Assembly: GCF_023091745.1 (NCBI RefSeq)
Contig: NC_068935.1
Span: 18,769,775-18,833,774 of the forward strand
Length of the DNA: 64,000 bases
Origin: Budorcas taxicolor
Lineage: Eukaryota; Chordata; Mammalia; Artiodactyla; Bovidae
Reading direction: 5' to 3'
Below, in pieces: positions 33,636 through 45,558 of this stretch. A program made the translations under genes and the position numbers. Under the pieces are notes generated by a model. That model was not told where the DNA came from. It did not search any database and saw nothing but the letters and a program-made list of their open reading frames with translations. Each line of letters starts with the position of its first letter. Positions within the stretch are counted from its first letter, which is position 1.

Positions 33636-35583
33636 CTTGGTCCCATCACTTCATGGCAAATAGATGGGGAAACAATGGAAACAGTGACAGACTTTATTTT
33701 CTTGGGCTCCAAAATCACTGTGGATGGTGACTGCAACCATGAAATTAAAAGATGCTTGCTCCTTGGAAGAAAAGCCATGACAAATCTAGACAGTGTATTA
33801 AAAAGCAGAGACATTACTTTGCTGACAAAGGTCCATATAGTCAAAGCTATGGTTTTTCCAGTAGTCATATATGGATGTGAGAGTTGGACCATGAAGAAGG
33901 CTGAACGAGAAGAATTAATGCTTTTGAACTGTCGTGTTGGAGAAGACTCTTGAGAGTCCCTTGGACTGCAAGGAGATCAAACCAATCAATCCTAAAGGAA
34001 ATCAGTCCTGAACATTCATTAGAAGGACTGATGCTGAAGCTGAAGCTCCAATCCCTTTGCCACCCTGATGCAAAGAATTAACTCACTGGGAAAGACCCTG
34101 ATGCCAGGAAAGATTGAAGGCAGGAGGAGAAGGGGACGACAGAGGACAAGATGGTTGGATGGCATCACTGACTCAACGCACATAAATTTGAACAAACTCC
34201 GGTGCCAGGGTCCAGCCCTGGTGGATCCAGGGAGTTCAAAGCAGTGACAGCGTTGGTGAGGAAAACTTATTTATTTAATTAGAAATATAAAGAGATTAAG
34301 AAGAAATAGTATAGTAGGAAATTTTAGTGGCGAAAAGAGGCTGAATAACTTGGTTTACGTGGAAAGCCAATAAAGTTCCAGACAAAGAGCTTGCACCATC
34401 TACGTTAGGCCTCCGGCGTCTGTTTGAATATCGGAGAGTGCCCCGCCTTGTGCTCTCTCTCTCTTACGGATCTTAGAAGCTCGGACAAGTAAGTAGACAT
34501 GGCGAGCCTCCATGCCCCAGATGGGAATTCAGCCTGAAATTAGAGTAAAGAGAAGACACAGGGGAAACCAGTCCAGTGACTTGCCCGGCCTCTATTGTCT
34601 AGAAAGGCCTTTTATACCTTTTTAATTGTACATAGAGATCAATGGGTAATACAAAATTATGTAGCGTTAGCAGCCCAGGCTTTTATCAAAACCAGGCTTT
34701 CCTCTCTGCATACCTAGTTGTATACACAAGTCTTAGGTGATTTACATCATCTTCCAGCCAAAAGGGCCAATTAACATTTTACAGCCTTTTTCCTGATAAG
34801 GGTTTGTCAACCAGAAGACTTATTTGTGTTGTTCTTCTCAAAGTCTGGTGCCACTCTCAGAAAGCACTAAATAAAGTTACATTCTTACGTAGCAAAGATA
34901 TAGCAATTTATAACAAGTAAAAGGAGTACAGTGATTTATAACAAAAGAAAAGTAATTAACTCAAAAGTCTAGTGTTGCTAACATCAAAACTATTATATAT
35001 CCTTTTCCATATCCTGATTACATTGATTAACATCCTCCAAGGTGCCTAAAAGATACAGCATATGGAGGCCTGGCAGCAATCATTGAGTCAACAGTGAAAT
35101 CCTGTCACCAATATGATTTTTAGCTCTTTAGAAAAGGCTCTGTATCTTTAAGATGTTTTAAGCTTTGTGCCTCTCGAGGTTGGGGGGCCACAAGCAATTC
35201 ACAAGCTGTAAGAGGTCTGGGGGAACCTGTTAGGCAAGCTAGAGAGTTATCAGAGGGGGTTTAACTGAAACATCCCTTTCAAATGCAGAAGACTAAAGCC
35301 CTGAGTTGACTTTTTCCAGAGTGTATCAGAAGAGTGGAAAAGCAGAGTAGAAAGGCCGGCAGATTTTTGGTTTTGGGGGTACATGCTCAGGAAATACCAG
35401 GGGGACACCCTGAGACCTAACTCGCCTTGCCCATCAGATCTCTGCCACATGACCTTGTCACGGGTGGGATTCCTCACGCTGGCTCCCAGCACTCCGGGAG
35501 ATGGTAAATGACAGGGAAGCCTGGTGTGCTGCAGTCCATGGGGTAAGAGTCAGACACGACTTTAGCGAATGAACAAAAACAAC
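33636..35583 (+). mobile_element. BovB LINE 3' half, split by a solo LTR
   Basis: The BovB pieces are 33636-34202 and 35492-35583. They rejoin in the phrase ACTCCGGGAGATGGT once the LTR and one TSD copy are removed. The 3' end has the TTTAGCGAATGAACAAAAAC form rather than TGAAC repeats, which suggests an older BovB variant. The longest coding block is about 90 codons around 33675-33953, ended by a frameshift. Confidence 0.9.
34203..35491 (-). mobile_element. BTLTR1-like solo LTR, 1289 bp, 6-bp TSD
   Basis: The ends are TG and CA with CTCCGG repeated at 34197-34202 and 35492-35497. The 6-bp TSD and length fit the bovid class II LTR family BTLTR1; the minus-strand start TGCTGGGAGCCAGCGTGAGG also fits my memory of it. 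On the minus strand a TATA box (GGTATAAAAGG) lies near 34608-34620, and an AATAAA-type signal lies at about 34263-34282, close to the 3' end. It carries no viral genes. Confidence 0.88.
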
Positions 35584-36030
35584 TAAGCATATCGCAAAGT
35601 GATACCTTCATTGCTGGTGGTGAAGAGGAGAAACACACTGAGAAAAGCCCCTCAGGATCTTCATGAGAAAAACACCAAGAATCTGTTTCATTCCTCAGGG
35701 CAGCCCTGAAGCCATGAGCACTGGCATTGCTGCCAGCTACCTGGGTAGAGAGCATGGCATCTAGTACAAGTGAGTATGCAGGAAGTGTGCATGGTAGCAG
35801 GGAATTCCAGCTGCTGAGGAAGCTGCTCTTGCCACTCTCCTCAGCCATGATTTTCCCGAAGTGTAGGACAGCTTTGGGGGGACTGAAATATATCCCAGAT
35901 AGGAATCACCTGGGCTTTTGATTGAGACCAGCATGGGGAAAGGATGGGTAGAAGGACATAAAGGACCAAAGTGACCTAGTCATGATGCTGTCAAATTATG
36001 TATGTGCCTTGGGGTAAAATGTCTTACAGA
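35584..36030. other. Unique sequence
   Basis: No gene or repeat is recognised. Confidence 0.5.
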
Positions 36031-36034
36031 CCCA

Positions 36035-36190
36035 CATCAGAAGAACAGAACTAGTCCTGGTGCTGTCATCAGCTGTCTGCTTCAGACATGTCCCTTCATC
36101 TCTCTGGGTCTTGGCTTCTTCATCTATATCATCAAAGGACTGAGTTAAGTGATCTCTGGGGTTCCTTCTGGCTTTGAAATTCTATGGATT
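36035..36190 (+). mobile_element. MIR/MIRc SINE fragment
   Basis: It contains CCCTTCATCTCTCTGGGTCT, then TTCTTCATCTATATCATC, then GGGGTTCCTTCTGGCTTTGA, matching the sense MIRc layout. Confidence 0.65.
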
Positions 36191-36212
36191 AACCATCATA
36201 ATTAATAATTAG

Positions 36213-36411
36213 GACACTCAGTCATGTCCAGCTCTTTGTGACCCCATGGACTGTAGCTTGCCAAGCTCCTTTATCCATGGACTCCTCCAGGCAAGAATAC
36301 TGGCGTGGGTTGCCATTCCCTTCTCCAGGGGATCTTCCAAATCCAGGGATAGAACTCAGGTGTCCCACATTGCAGGCAGATTCTTTACCATCTGAGCCAC
36401 CAGGGAAGCCT
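36213..36411 (-). mobile_element. Bov-tA SINE
   Basis: A near-complete copy on the minus strand, with the tRNA-like head at the right (CTGAGCCACCAGGGAAGCC). Confidence 0.88.
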
Positions 36412-36471
36412 GATCAGAAGCCTACCTTCCATTTATCAGGTACTCACTGTGTGTTGGGTGTGATGCTAAGC

Positions 36472-36526
36472 ATTGGTTGGCCAAATCTTATGGAAAGACC
36501 CGAATGAACATTTTGGCCAACCCAAT
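36472..36526. mobile_element. Mariner-type MITE, 55 bp
   Basis: The termini ATTGGTTGGCC and GGCCAACCCAAT are inverted repeats, with TA following the right end. These are the terminal repeats of the mariner-derived miniature elements common in ruminants. The inner part is shortened and the left TA is not preserved. Confidence 0.75.
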
Positions 36527-36587
36527 ACTTTTCCATGTGTTCTTTTGAATGTATTCAAAATGCATTTTGAATGACTTACATGGATTC

Positions 36588-36812
36588 GTGGGCTTCCCAG
36601 GTGGTGCTAGTGGTAAAGAACTCGCCTGCAAGTGCAGGAGACATGAGACGTGGGTTCAATCCCTAGGCTGGGAAGATCTCCTAGAGGAGGGCACAGCAAC
36701 CCACACCAGTATTCTTGCCTGGAGAATCCCTATGGACAGAGGAGCCTGGCAGGGTACAGTCCATGCAGTCACAAAGACTCGGACATAACTGAAGCGACTT
36801 AGCCTCTGCTGC
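36588..36812 (+). mobile_element. Bov-tA/Bov-A2 SINE with 10-bp TSD
   Basis: Bracketed by ACATGGATTC at 36578-36587 and 36813-36822. The 3' end is the GAAGCGACTTAGCCTCTGCTG form. Confidence 0.92.
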
Positions 36813-37605
36813 ACATGGATTCATGTGTGTGTATTCTAAACGGCCTCAAAACAACCCTATGAGGTAAGTATTACTGTTGTCATCCGATTTTTCACAAATC
36901 TGGAAGGTCACATAGGTATAGCAGGGAGTATAACCAGGACTCAAACTCACGGCTGCTGAATCTAAGACCCATGCTCTAACCTCCTCACTTTCCCTCAACT
37001 GTGGCTCCATGTGTCCAAGACTGCAGGGTATGTGTCTACACACGTCTTGGTTTGCACCACTGCCTCTATTTTTCTTTTCCCTACACTCCCTGATAGTGAA
37101 TTCTCTGGTTCTCCTATCCCAAGATTCCTCACTCACCACCTCCCCATCTTCCTGGTGTTTCACAGGCAAATAAATAGAATAGGCAGGAAGCCAAAAATCA
37201 TACATTGGCTCCTAAAAAATAAATAGACCCACCTTCTTTCTTTTTTAAAAAATATAAATGTATTTATTTCAATTGGAAGTTAATTACTTTACAATATTGT
37301 ATTGGTTTTGCCATCCATCAAGATGAATTCGCCCATGGGTATACACGTGTTTCCCATCCTGAACCCCCCTCCCACCTCCCTCCCCGTACCATCCCTCTGG
37401 GTCATCCCAGCGCACCAGCCCCAAGCATCCTGTATCATGCATCAAAACTGTACTGGCGATTCATTTCATATATGATATTATACATGTTTCAATGCCATTC
37501 TCCCAAATCATCCCACCCTCTCCCTCTCCCACAGAGTCCAAAAGACTGTTGTATACATCTATGTCTCTTTTATGTCTTGCATACAGGGTTATCATTACCA
37601 TCTTT

Positions 37606-40600
37606 CTAAATTCCATATATATGCACTAATATACTGTATTGGTGTTTTTCTTTCTGGCTTACTTCACTCACTATAATCAGCTCCAGTTTCATCCACCTCA
37701 TTAGAACTGATTCAAATGTATTCTTTTTAATGGCTGAGTAATACTCCATTGTGTATATGTACCACTGCTTTCTTATCCATTGGTCTGATGAAGGACATCT
37801 AGGTTGTTTCCATGTCCTGGCTTTTATAAACATTGCTGCGATGAACACTGGGGTACACGTGTCTTTTTCAATTCTGGTTTCCTCGGTGTGTATGCCCAGC
37901 AGTGGAATTTCTGGTTCATAAGGCAATTCTATTTCCAGTTTTTTTTATGGAATCTCCATACTGTTCTCCATAATGGCTATACTAGTTTGCATTCTCACCA
38001 ACAGTGTAAGAGGGTTCCTTTTTCTCCACACCCTTCCAGAATTTATTGCTTGTAGACTATTGGATAGCAGCCATTCTGACTGGTGTGAAATGGTACCTCA
38101 TTGTGGTTTTGATTTGCATTTCTCTGATAATGAGTGATGTTGAGCATCTTTTCATGTGTTTGTTAGCCATCCGTATGTCTTGTTTGGAGAAATGTCTGTT
38201 TAGTTCTTTGGCCCATTTTTAGATTGGGTCGTTTATTTTTCTGGAATTGAGCTGCACAAGATGCTTGCATATGTTTGAGATTAGTTTTTGTCAGTTGCTT
38301 CATTTGTGATTATTTTCTCCCATTCTGAAAGCTGTCTTTCACCTTGCTTATAGTTTCCTTTATTTTGCAGAAGGTTTAAATTTTAATTAGGTCCCATTTG
38401 TTTATTTTTACTTTTATTTCCAATATTCTGGGAGATGGGTCATAGAGGATCCTGCTGTGATTTATGTCGGAGACTGTTTTGCCTATGATCTCCTCTAGGA
38501 GTTTTATAGTTTCTGGTCTTACATTTAGATCTTTAATCCATTTTGAGTTTATTTTTGTGTATGGTGTTAGAAAGTGTTCTAGTTTCATTCTTTTACAAGT
38601 GGTTGACCAGTTTTCCCAGCACCAGTTGTTAAAGAGATTGTCTTTTCTCCATTGTATATTCTTGCCTCCTTTGAAAAAGATAGGTGCCCATAGGTGCATG
38701 GATTTATCTCTGGGCTTTCTGCTTTGTTCTACTAGTCTATATTTCTGTCTTTGTGCCAGTACCATACTGACTTGATGACTGCGGCTTTGCTGTAGACCTA
38801 AAGTCAGGCAGATTAATTCCTCCAGTTCCATACTTCTTTCTCAAGATCGCTTGGCTATTCAAGATTTTTTTTGTATTTCCATACAAATTGTGAAATTATT
38901 TGTTCTAACTCTGTGAAAAATACCGTTGGTAGTTTGATAGGTATTGCGTTGAATCTGTAGATTGCTTTGGGTAATATACTCATCTTCACTATATTGATTC
39001 TTCCAATCCATGAACACGGTATATTTCTCCACCTATTAGTGTCCTCTTTGATTTCTTTCACCAGTATTTTATAGCTTTCTATATATATAGTCTTTAGTTT
39101 CCTTAGGTAGATATATTCCTAAGTATTTTATTATTTTCATTGCAATTGTGAATGGAATTGTTTCCTTAATTTCTCTTTCTATTTTCTCATTATTAGTGTA
39201 TAGGAATCCAAGGGATTTCTGTGTGTTGATTTTATATCCTGCCACTTTACTATATTCATTGATTAGCTCTAGTAATTTTCTGGTTGAGTCTTTAGGGTTT
39301 TCTATGTAGAGGAGCATGTCATCTGCTAACAGTGAGAGTTTTACTTCTTCTTTTCCAATTTGGATTCCTTTTATTTCTTTTCTGCTCTGATTGCTGTGGC
39401 CAAAACTTCTAAAACTATGTTGAATAGTAGTGGTAAAAGTGGGCACTCTTGTCTTGTTCCTGACTTTAGGGGAAATGCTTTCAATATTTCACGATGGAGG
39501 ATAATGTTTGTTGTGGGTTTGTCATATATAGCTTTTATTATGTTGAGGAATGTTCCTTCTATTCCTGCTTTCTGGAGAGTTTTTTTTTTTTATCATAAAT
39601 GAATGTTGAATTTTGTCAAAGTCTTTCTCTGCATCTACTAAACTAATCATATGGCTTTTATTTTTCAATTTGTTAATGTGGTGTATTACATTGCTTGATT
39701 TGCAGGTATTGAAGAATCCTTGCATCCCTGGGATAAAGCCCACTTGGTCATGATGCATGATCTTCTTAATGTGTTGCTGGATTCTGATTGCTAGAATTTT
39801 GTTAAGGATTTTTGCATCTATGTTCATCAGTGATATTGGCCTGTAGTTTTCTTTTTTTGTGGCATCTTTGTCAGGTTTTGGTATTAGGGTGATGGTGGCC
39901 TCATAGAATGAGTTTGGAAGTTTACCTTCCTCTGCAATTTTCTGGAAGAGTTTGAGTAGGATAGGTGTTAGCTCTTCTCTCAATTTTTGGTAGAATTCAG
40001 CTGTGAAGCTGTCTGGACCTGGGCTTTTGTTTGCTGGAAGATTTCTGATAACAGTTTTAATTTCTGTGCTTGTGATGTGTCTGTTAAGATTTTCTATTTT
40101 TCCCTGGTTCAGTTTTGGAAAGTTGTACTTTTCTAAGAATTTGTCCATTTCTTCCAAGTTGTCCAATTTATTGGCATATAATTGCTGATAGTAGTCTGTT
40201 ATGATCCTTTGTATTTCTGTGTTGTCTGTGATCTCTCCATTTTCATTTCTGATTTTATTGATTTGATTTTTCTCCATTTGTTTCTTGATGAGTCTGGCTA
40301 ATGGTTTGTCAATTTTATTTATCCTCTCAAAGAACCACGTTTTGGCTTTGTTGGTTTTTGCTATGGTCTCTTTTGTTTCTTTTGCATTTAATTCTGCCCT
40401 ACTTTTTAAGATTTCTTTCCTTCTACTAACCCTGGGGTTCTTCATTTATTCCTTTTCTAGTTGCTTTAGGTGTAGAGTTAGGTCATTTATTTGACTTTTT
40501 TCTTGTTTCTTGAGGTATGCCTGTATTCCCCTTGCGACTGCTTTTATAGTGTCCCACAGGGTTTGGGTTGCTGTGTTTTCATTTTCATTGGATTCTATGC

Positions 40601-41350
40601 ATATTTTGATTTCTTTTTTTATTTCTTCTGTGATTTGTTGGTTATTCAGCAGCATGTTGTTCAGCTTCCATATATTGGAATTTTAAATAGTTTTTCTCCT
40701 GTAATTGAGATCTAATCTTACTGCACTATGTTCAGAAAAGATGCTTGCAATGATTTCAATTTTTTTGAATTTACCAAGGCTAGATTTATGGCCTAGGATG
40801 TGATCTATCCTGGAGAAGGTTCGGTGTGCACTTGAGAAAAAGGTGAAATTCATTGTTTAGGGGTGAAATTCCTATAGATATCATTTAGGTCTAACAGGTA
40901 TATTTTATTATTTAAAATTTGTGTTTTCTTGTTAATTTTCTGTTTAGTTGATCGATCCATAGGTGTGAATGGGGTATTAAAGTCTCCCACTATTATTGTG
41001 TTACTGTTAATTTCCCCTTTCATACTTGTTAGTATTTGTCTTATGTTTTGCGGTGCTCCTATGTTGGGTGCATATATATTTATAATTGTTATATCTTCTT
41101 CTAGAATTGATCCTTTGATCATGATGTAGTGTCCTTTTTTCTCTCTTTTCACAGCCTTCGTTTTAAAGTCTGTTTTATTTGATATAAGTATTGCTACTCC
41201 TGCTTTCTTTTGGTCTCTATTTACATGGAATATCTTTTTCCAGCCCTTCACTTTCAGTCTGTATGTGTCCCCTGTTTTGAGGTGGGTCTCTTGTAGACAA
41301 CGTATATGGGGTCTTGTTTTTGTATCCATTCAGGCAGTCTTTGTCTTTTG
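37606..41350 (-). pseudogene. L1-BT ORF2 remnant (endonuclease-RT)
   Basis: About 3.7 kb, the full expected length of L1 ORF2, but broken into many open blocks. 41329-40850 is the endonuclease start, with LQETHLK carrying the catalytic Glu and VGDFNTP carrying the Asp/Asn pair. 40445-39522 (307 codons) is the RT, with NKSPGPDSF, LIPKPDKDATKKENYRPIS and QVGFIPGMQ blocks. 39446-39069 holds the LLADDMLLY active site, Leu replacing the usual Phe before ADD. 38831-38376 and 37926-37606 are the C-terminal domain, ending with MEYYSAIKKN and EKHQYSILVHIYGI. L1 ORF2p nicks DNA and copies RNA; this copy is inactive. Confidence 0.88.
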
Positions 41351-41399
41351 GTTGGGGCATTCAACCCATTTACATTTAAGGTAATTATTGATAAGTATG

Positions 41400-42300
41400 A
41401 TCCCATTGCCATTTACTTTATTGTTTTGGGTTCGAGTTTATACACCCTTTCTGTGTTTCCTGTCTAGAGAAGATCCTTTAGCATTTGTTGGAGAGCTGGT
41501 TTGGTGGTGCTGAGTTCTCTCAGCTTTTGCTTGTCTGTAAAGCTTTTCATTTCTCCTTCATATTTGAATACCTTGCTGGGTACAGTAATCTGGGCTGTAG
41601 GTTATTTTCTTTCATCTCTTAAAGTATGTCCTGCCATTCCCTCCTGGCCTGAAGAGTTTCTATTGAAAGATCAGCTGTTATCCTTATGGGAATCCCCTTG
41701 TGTGTTATTTCTTGTTTTTCCCTTGCTGCTTTTAATATTTGTTCTTTGTGTTTGATCTTTGTTAAGTTGATTAATATGTCTTGGGGTATTTCACCTTGGG
41801 TTTATCCTGTTTGGGACTCTCTGGGTTTCTTGGACTTGGTTGAAAATTTCCTTCACCATTTTAGGGAAGTTTTCAACTATTATCTCCTCAAGTATTTTCT
41901 CATGGTCTTTCTTTTTGTCTTCTTCTTCTGGGACTCCTATGATTCAAATGTTGGGGTGTTTAACATGGCCCTGGAAGTCTCTGAGATTGTCCTCATTTCT
42001 TTTAATTCGTTTTTCTTTTTTCCTCTCTGATTCATTTATTTCTACCATTCTATCTTCTACTTCACTAATCCTATCTTCTACCTCCATTATTCTAAGATTT
42101 GTTCCCTCCAGATTGTTTTTGATTTCATTTATTGCATTATTCATTATATACTCACTCTTTTTTATTTCTTCTAGGTCCGTGTTAAATCTTTCTAGCATCT
42201 TCTCAATCCTTGTCTCCAGGCTATTTATCTGTGATTCCATTTTGATTTCAAGATTTTGGATCATTTTCACGATCATTATTCAGAGTTCTTTATCAGTTAG
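41400..42300 (-). pseudogene. L1-BT ORF1 remnant (RNA-binding coiled-coil protein)
   Basis: The clearest block is 42276-41944 (110 codons), a heptad-rich coiled coil with LETRIEKMLERFN, NLRIMEVEDRISEVEDRM and the KRIKRNEDNLRD end. This is the trimerisation rod of L1 ORF1p. The RNA-recognition and C-terminal domains to its left, at about 41400-41940, are present as sequence but frameshifted. Confidence 0.78.
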
Positions 42301-43059
42301 ATTCCCTATCTCTTCCTCTTTTGTTTGGTTTGGTCGCCATTTATCCTGTTCCTTTACCTGCTTGGTATTCCTCTGTCTCTTCATCTTGTTTATATTGCTG
42401 TGTTTGGGGTGGCCTTTCTGTATTCTGTCATTTTGTGGAGTTCTCTTTATTGTGGGTGGGGTTGTATGGGAGGCTTGTCAAGGTTTCCTGGTTAAGGAAG
42501 CTTGTGTCGGTGTTCTGGTTGGTGGAGCTGGATTTCTTCTCTCTGGAGTGTAATGAAGTGTCCAGTAATGAGTTATGAGATGTCAATGGGTTTGGAGTGA
42601 CTTTGGGCAGCCTGCATATTGAAGCTCAGGGCTGTGTTCCTGTGTTGCTGGAGAATTTGTGTGGTATGTCTTGCTCTGGTACTTGTTGGCCCTTGGGTGG
42701 TGCTTGGTTTCAGTATAGGTATGGAGGAGTTTGATGAGCTCCTGTCGATTAATGTTCCCTGGAGTCAGGAGTTCTCTGGTGTTCTCAGGATTTGGACTTA
42801 AGCCTCCTGCTTCTGGTTTTCAGTCTTATTTTTACAGTAGCCTCAAGACTTCTCCATCTATATAGCACTGTTGATAAAACACCTCCTTTCGAGGACAATG
42901 AGCTGCTTTTCTGGGTGCCTGACGTCCTCTGCTGGCATTCAAAAGTTGTGTTGTGAAGTTTACTCAGCGTTTAAATGTTCTTTTGATGAATTTGTTGGGG
43001 AGAAAATGGTCTCCCTGTCCTATTCCTCCACCATCTTAGAACCACCTCCCACCTTCTCT

Positions 43060-43818
43060 CTTTAGAGGTTCGATTAGAAGAAGAGTGATGTCTGATTATA
43101 TTCATGACCCAGAACCCATTCTCAAGCAGAGACAGCCAAACCAGTAATATTTAGAAAAACAACCAAAAAATGACTGCATTTAGCTGTGCAGTGGAACTCT
43201 GCTGCTTGTTCATGGTTAAATATTAATATCTCAGCTGTTTCTAGCCATCTGACTGACAGGCTACAGATCTGGATAAATGATCTTCCACAAACTCAATTTT
43301 GCTGTCTGCTTCTTGGAAGAAAGAAAAAGAGTTATCTTCATATTAAGAGTTAGTGAAACCAGGGGCTTTTAGCTGTATCTAGTGCATTCAAAGTCCAAAG
43401 AAGCCTATATGAAATTTAAGTTCTAGATGGTTGGAGCTAAAAGGAACATATAGGTTTCACCTCTTTTCCTTGTATTGTAGATGAGGAACTGGAGACCCAG
43501 AGAAGGAAGGAGACCCATCCAAAGTCACACAGTTGAGCTACTGGCATAGTCAGACCTTGACCTGGATTGCAGCCATCACCCTTATTTTAAATTAAATTAT
43601 TTGTATTTCTAAATTTTTATTAGAGTATAGTAACTTTACCACCCTTGTTTTATATGAGTGAGGGTGAGGCCCAGAGATTTGTCAAAAGTCACAAGGCCAG
43701 AGATGGCAAAAAGCCTGGGTTGATATGTATGCTTTGCCTCCATAGCTCATATTCATAGCCAAAGGAATTGACTAGATAGCTTATACATGCAGGGGTTTCT
43801 TACCTCAGGTCACAAGCT
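43060..43818. other. Unique sequence with MIR remnants
   Basis: MIR-like antisense pieces lie at about 43435-43575 (GATGAGGAACTGGAGACCCA, CCAAAGTCACACAGTTGAGC) and 43640-43735 (GTGAGGCCCAGAGATTTG). Nothing else is recognised. Confidence 0.6.
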
Positions 43819-43827
43819 CAGTTGTGT

Positions 43828-44036
43828 GAAAGTGAAAGTGAAGTCAGTCGTGTCTGACTCTTTGAGACCCCATGGACTGTAGCCTGCCAGGCCTCTCCAT
43901 CCATGGGATTTTCCAGGCAAGGATACTGGAGTGGGTAGCCATTTCCTTCTCCAGGGGATCTTCCCGACCCAGGGGTCAAACCCAGATCTCCCACATTGCA
44001 GGCAGACTCTTTACCATCTGAGCCACCAGGGAATCC
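43828..44036 (-). mobile_element. Bov-tA SINE with 9-bp TSD
   Basis: A full copy with a GAAAGTGAAAGTGAAG-type 3' tail, bracketed by CAGTTGTGT at 43819-43827 and 44037-44045. Confidence 0.9.
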
Positions 44037-44080
44037 CAGTTGTGTAGGAAAATTAATTTTCTTAAATCTCCCATGCATTC

Positions 44081-44250
44081 GTGTGTGCTAAGTCACTTCA
44101 GTCACGTCCAACTCTGTGACCCCATGGACTGTAGCCTGCCAGCCTCCTCCACCCATGGGATTTTCCAGGCAAGAATACTGGAGTGGGTTTCCATGCCCTC
44201 GTTCAAGGCATCTTCCCCAACTAGGGATTGAATCCATGTCTACTTACATC
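44081..44250 (-). mobile_element. Bov-tA SINE, head missing
   Basis: Body and part of the middle region are present; the copy stops near ATTGAATCCATGTCTAC, before the tRNA-like head. Confidence 0.8.
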
Positions 44251-45015
44251 TCTTAAATTTTCCACAATGAAACCTAATTTCTATATCGAATGTTCCTTCA
44301 GGCCAGTAGTAGACTCTCAATCTTAGTCACTTCTAGTTCTCTCAGTCATTTCCAGCCCTCTTCTTTCTCCTGAGTTGTATGTAAGTTCAGAGGCATTTCA
44401 GAGTTTGCCCAGAATGGGGCTGGGGAGATGTGTGGGCTGGGGGGTAGGGGTGGAGATGCTAGCTTCTACTCACAAGTGCAGCATCCTCTCTGGTCCTTGG
44501 CTGTGGATTCAAGGCAACTGTTGCACTGGCCTTTCTTCTCCAGGTCCAGCTCTCTCTCAGCTACTTTCATATCCCTCGGGCCCATGGGACACAGGATGTC
44601 CTCCTTTGTCTCTTCAGAGCTGCAAGAAATTCAGAGAGGCTGCCTCAGACCCATCTGGAGACATTTCTTCCAACTCCACACAATGTGGACTATGGCAAAC
44701 TGCTACTCTTATGCCCTTCCCAGGCCCACAGGACCAGTTTCCTCTTGGGTTCCCTAAACTAGTGGGGAAGTTCATGGTTCCTTCTGCCCCCAGGATCCCT
44801 CTCAGTGAAGTGTCAGACACAAGATCCTCATGCAGGGCTTGCTATGCTGACTCACTACCAGTCTCTTCACTGCCTCTCTGACTTCCCCATTTGCAAGATC
44901 TTTACATTGATGTGAGAAGGCAGAAGAGTCTTGTCCCCATATCTTCTGTTTAATGTCCAAAGTCTCAGCCCAAGGGAGAAGGAAATTCAAGGCATTTTAC
45001 TCTCACTCACAGACT
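44251..45015. other. Unique or very old sequence
   Basis: A 168-codon plus-strand frame at 44375-44881 overlaps a 109-codon frame in another phase. Neither resembles a protein I know, and pyrimidine-AG stretches inside could equally be an old LTR. I do not call a gene. Confidence 0.4.
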
Positions 45016-45019
45016 TAGA

Positions 45020-45301
45020 GTGTTGGTGTTGGGGTGGGGGAAAGGATGGGGGAGAGGATAGTTAGGGAGTTTGGGAAGGTCATGTACACTCTGCTATATT
45101 TAAAATGGATAACCAACAAGGACCTACAGTATAGCACAGAGAACCCTGCTCAATGTCATGTGGCAGCCTGGATGGGAGGGGTGTTGGGGGGCAGAATGGG
45201 TTCGTGCGGCTGAATCACTTCACTGTTCACCTGAAACTGCCACAGCATTGTTGTGATTAATAAGCTATACCCCAATACAAAATAAAAAATAAAAAAAAAA
45301 C
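45020..45301 (+). mobile_element. Ruminant L1 3' untranslated end
   Basis: Blocks GGATAACCAACAAGGACCTA, GTGGCAGCCTGGATGGGAGG and CACCTGAAACTGCCACAGC are followed by an A-rich tail at about 45278-45301. It is 5'-truncated; no TSD is clear. Confidence 0.82.
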
Positions 45302-45546
45302 CTGTTTCTCTCAAATGGTTATGTCTTCTGTAAGCTTGTTGCTATTTAATATTTTTAATGTGTCCTTAAGTTCACAGAAATGGATTCATCAATATCCTTG
45401 CTTTAAGTGACACCTTATCATCATTCCACACGTGGCCCTCTTTGATTTAACTAGCTATTTAGTTTTAATAATGGTAATAGACACTCCAAACACCCCCACT
45501 CAAAACAAAAACTAGAAATTTAGAACCTTAATAATAACCTACATCT
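45302..45546. other. Unique sequence
   Basis: Nothing is recognised. Confidence 0.5.
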
Positions 45547-45558
45547 AGCCATGTGACC

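Larger units (their letters stand above)
36428..37000 (-). mobile_element. MIR SINE interrupted by a mariner MITE and a Bov-tA
   Basis: MIR pieces at 36428-36471 and about 36823-37000 read on from GTGATGCTAAGCA to CAAAACAACCCTATGAGGTA. The two younger elements between them explain the gap. Confidence 0.7.
37241..43047 (-). mobile_element. L1-BT, near full length (5.8 kb)
   Basis: Read on the minus strand, the 5' end at 43047 starts GGAGGTGGTTCTAAGATGG, which I recognise as an L1 5' start. The 5' UTR, ORF1 and ORF2 follow in order, and the 3' UTR with A-rich tail ends near 37241. Flanks give an imperfect TSD: CCCACCTTCT at 37228-37237 and 43048-43057, then similar pyrimidine-rich bases. Both ORFs are broken many times. 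It is the largest single element in the window. Confidence 0.9.

Noticed and set aside
33374..33892. 172-codon minus-strand frame
   Set aside because: It is antisense BovB joined to flanking unique sequence, without independent support.
44375..44881. 168-codon plus-strand frame in unique DNA
   Set aside because: A second frame is open over the same bases, no domain or homology is recognised, and there is no promoter, splice or TSD context.
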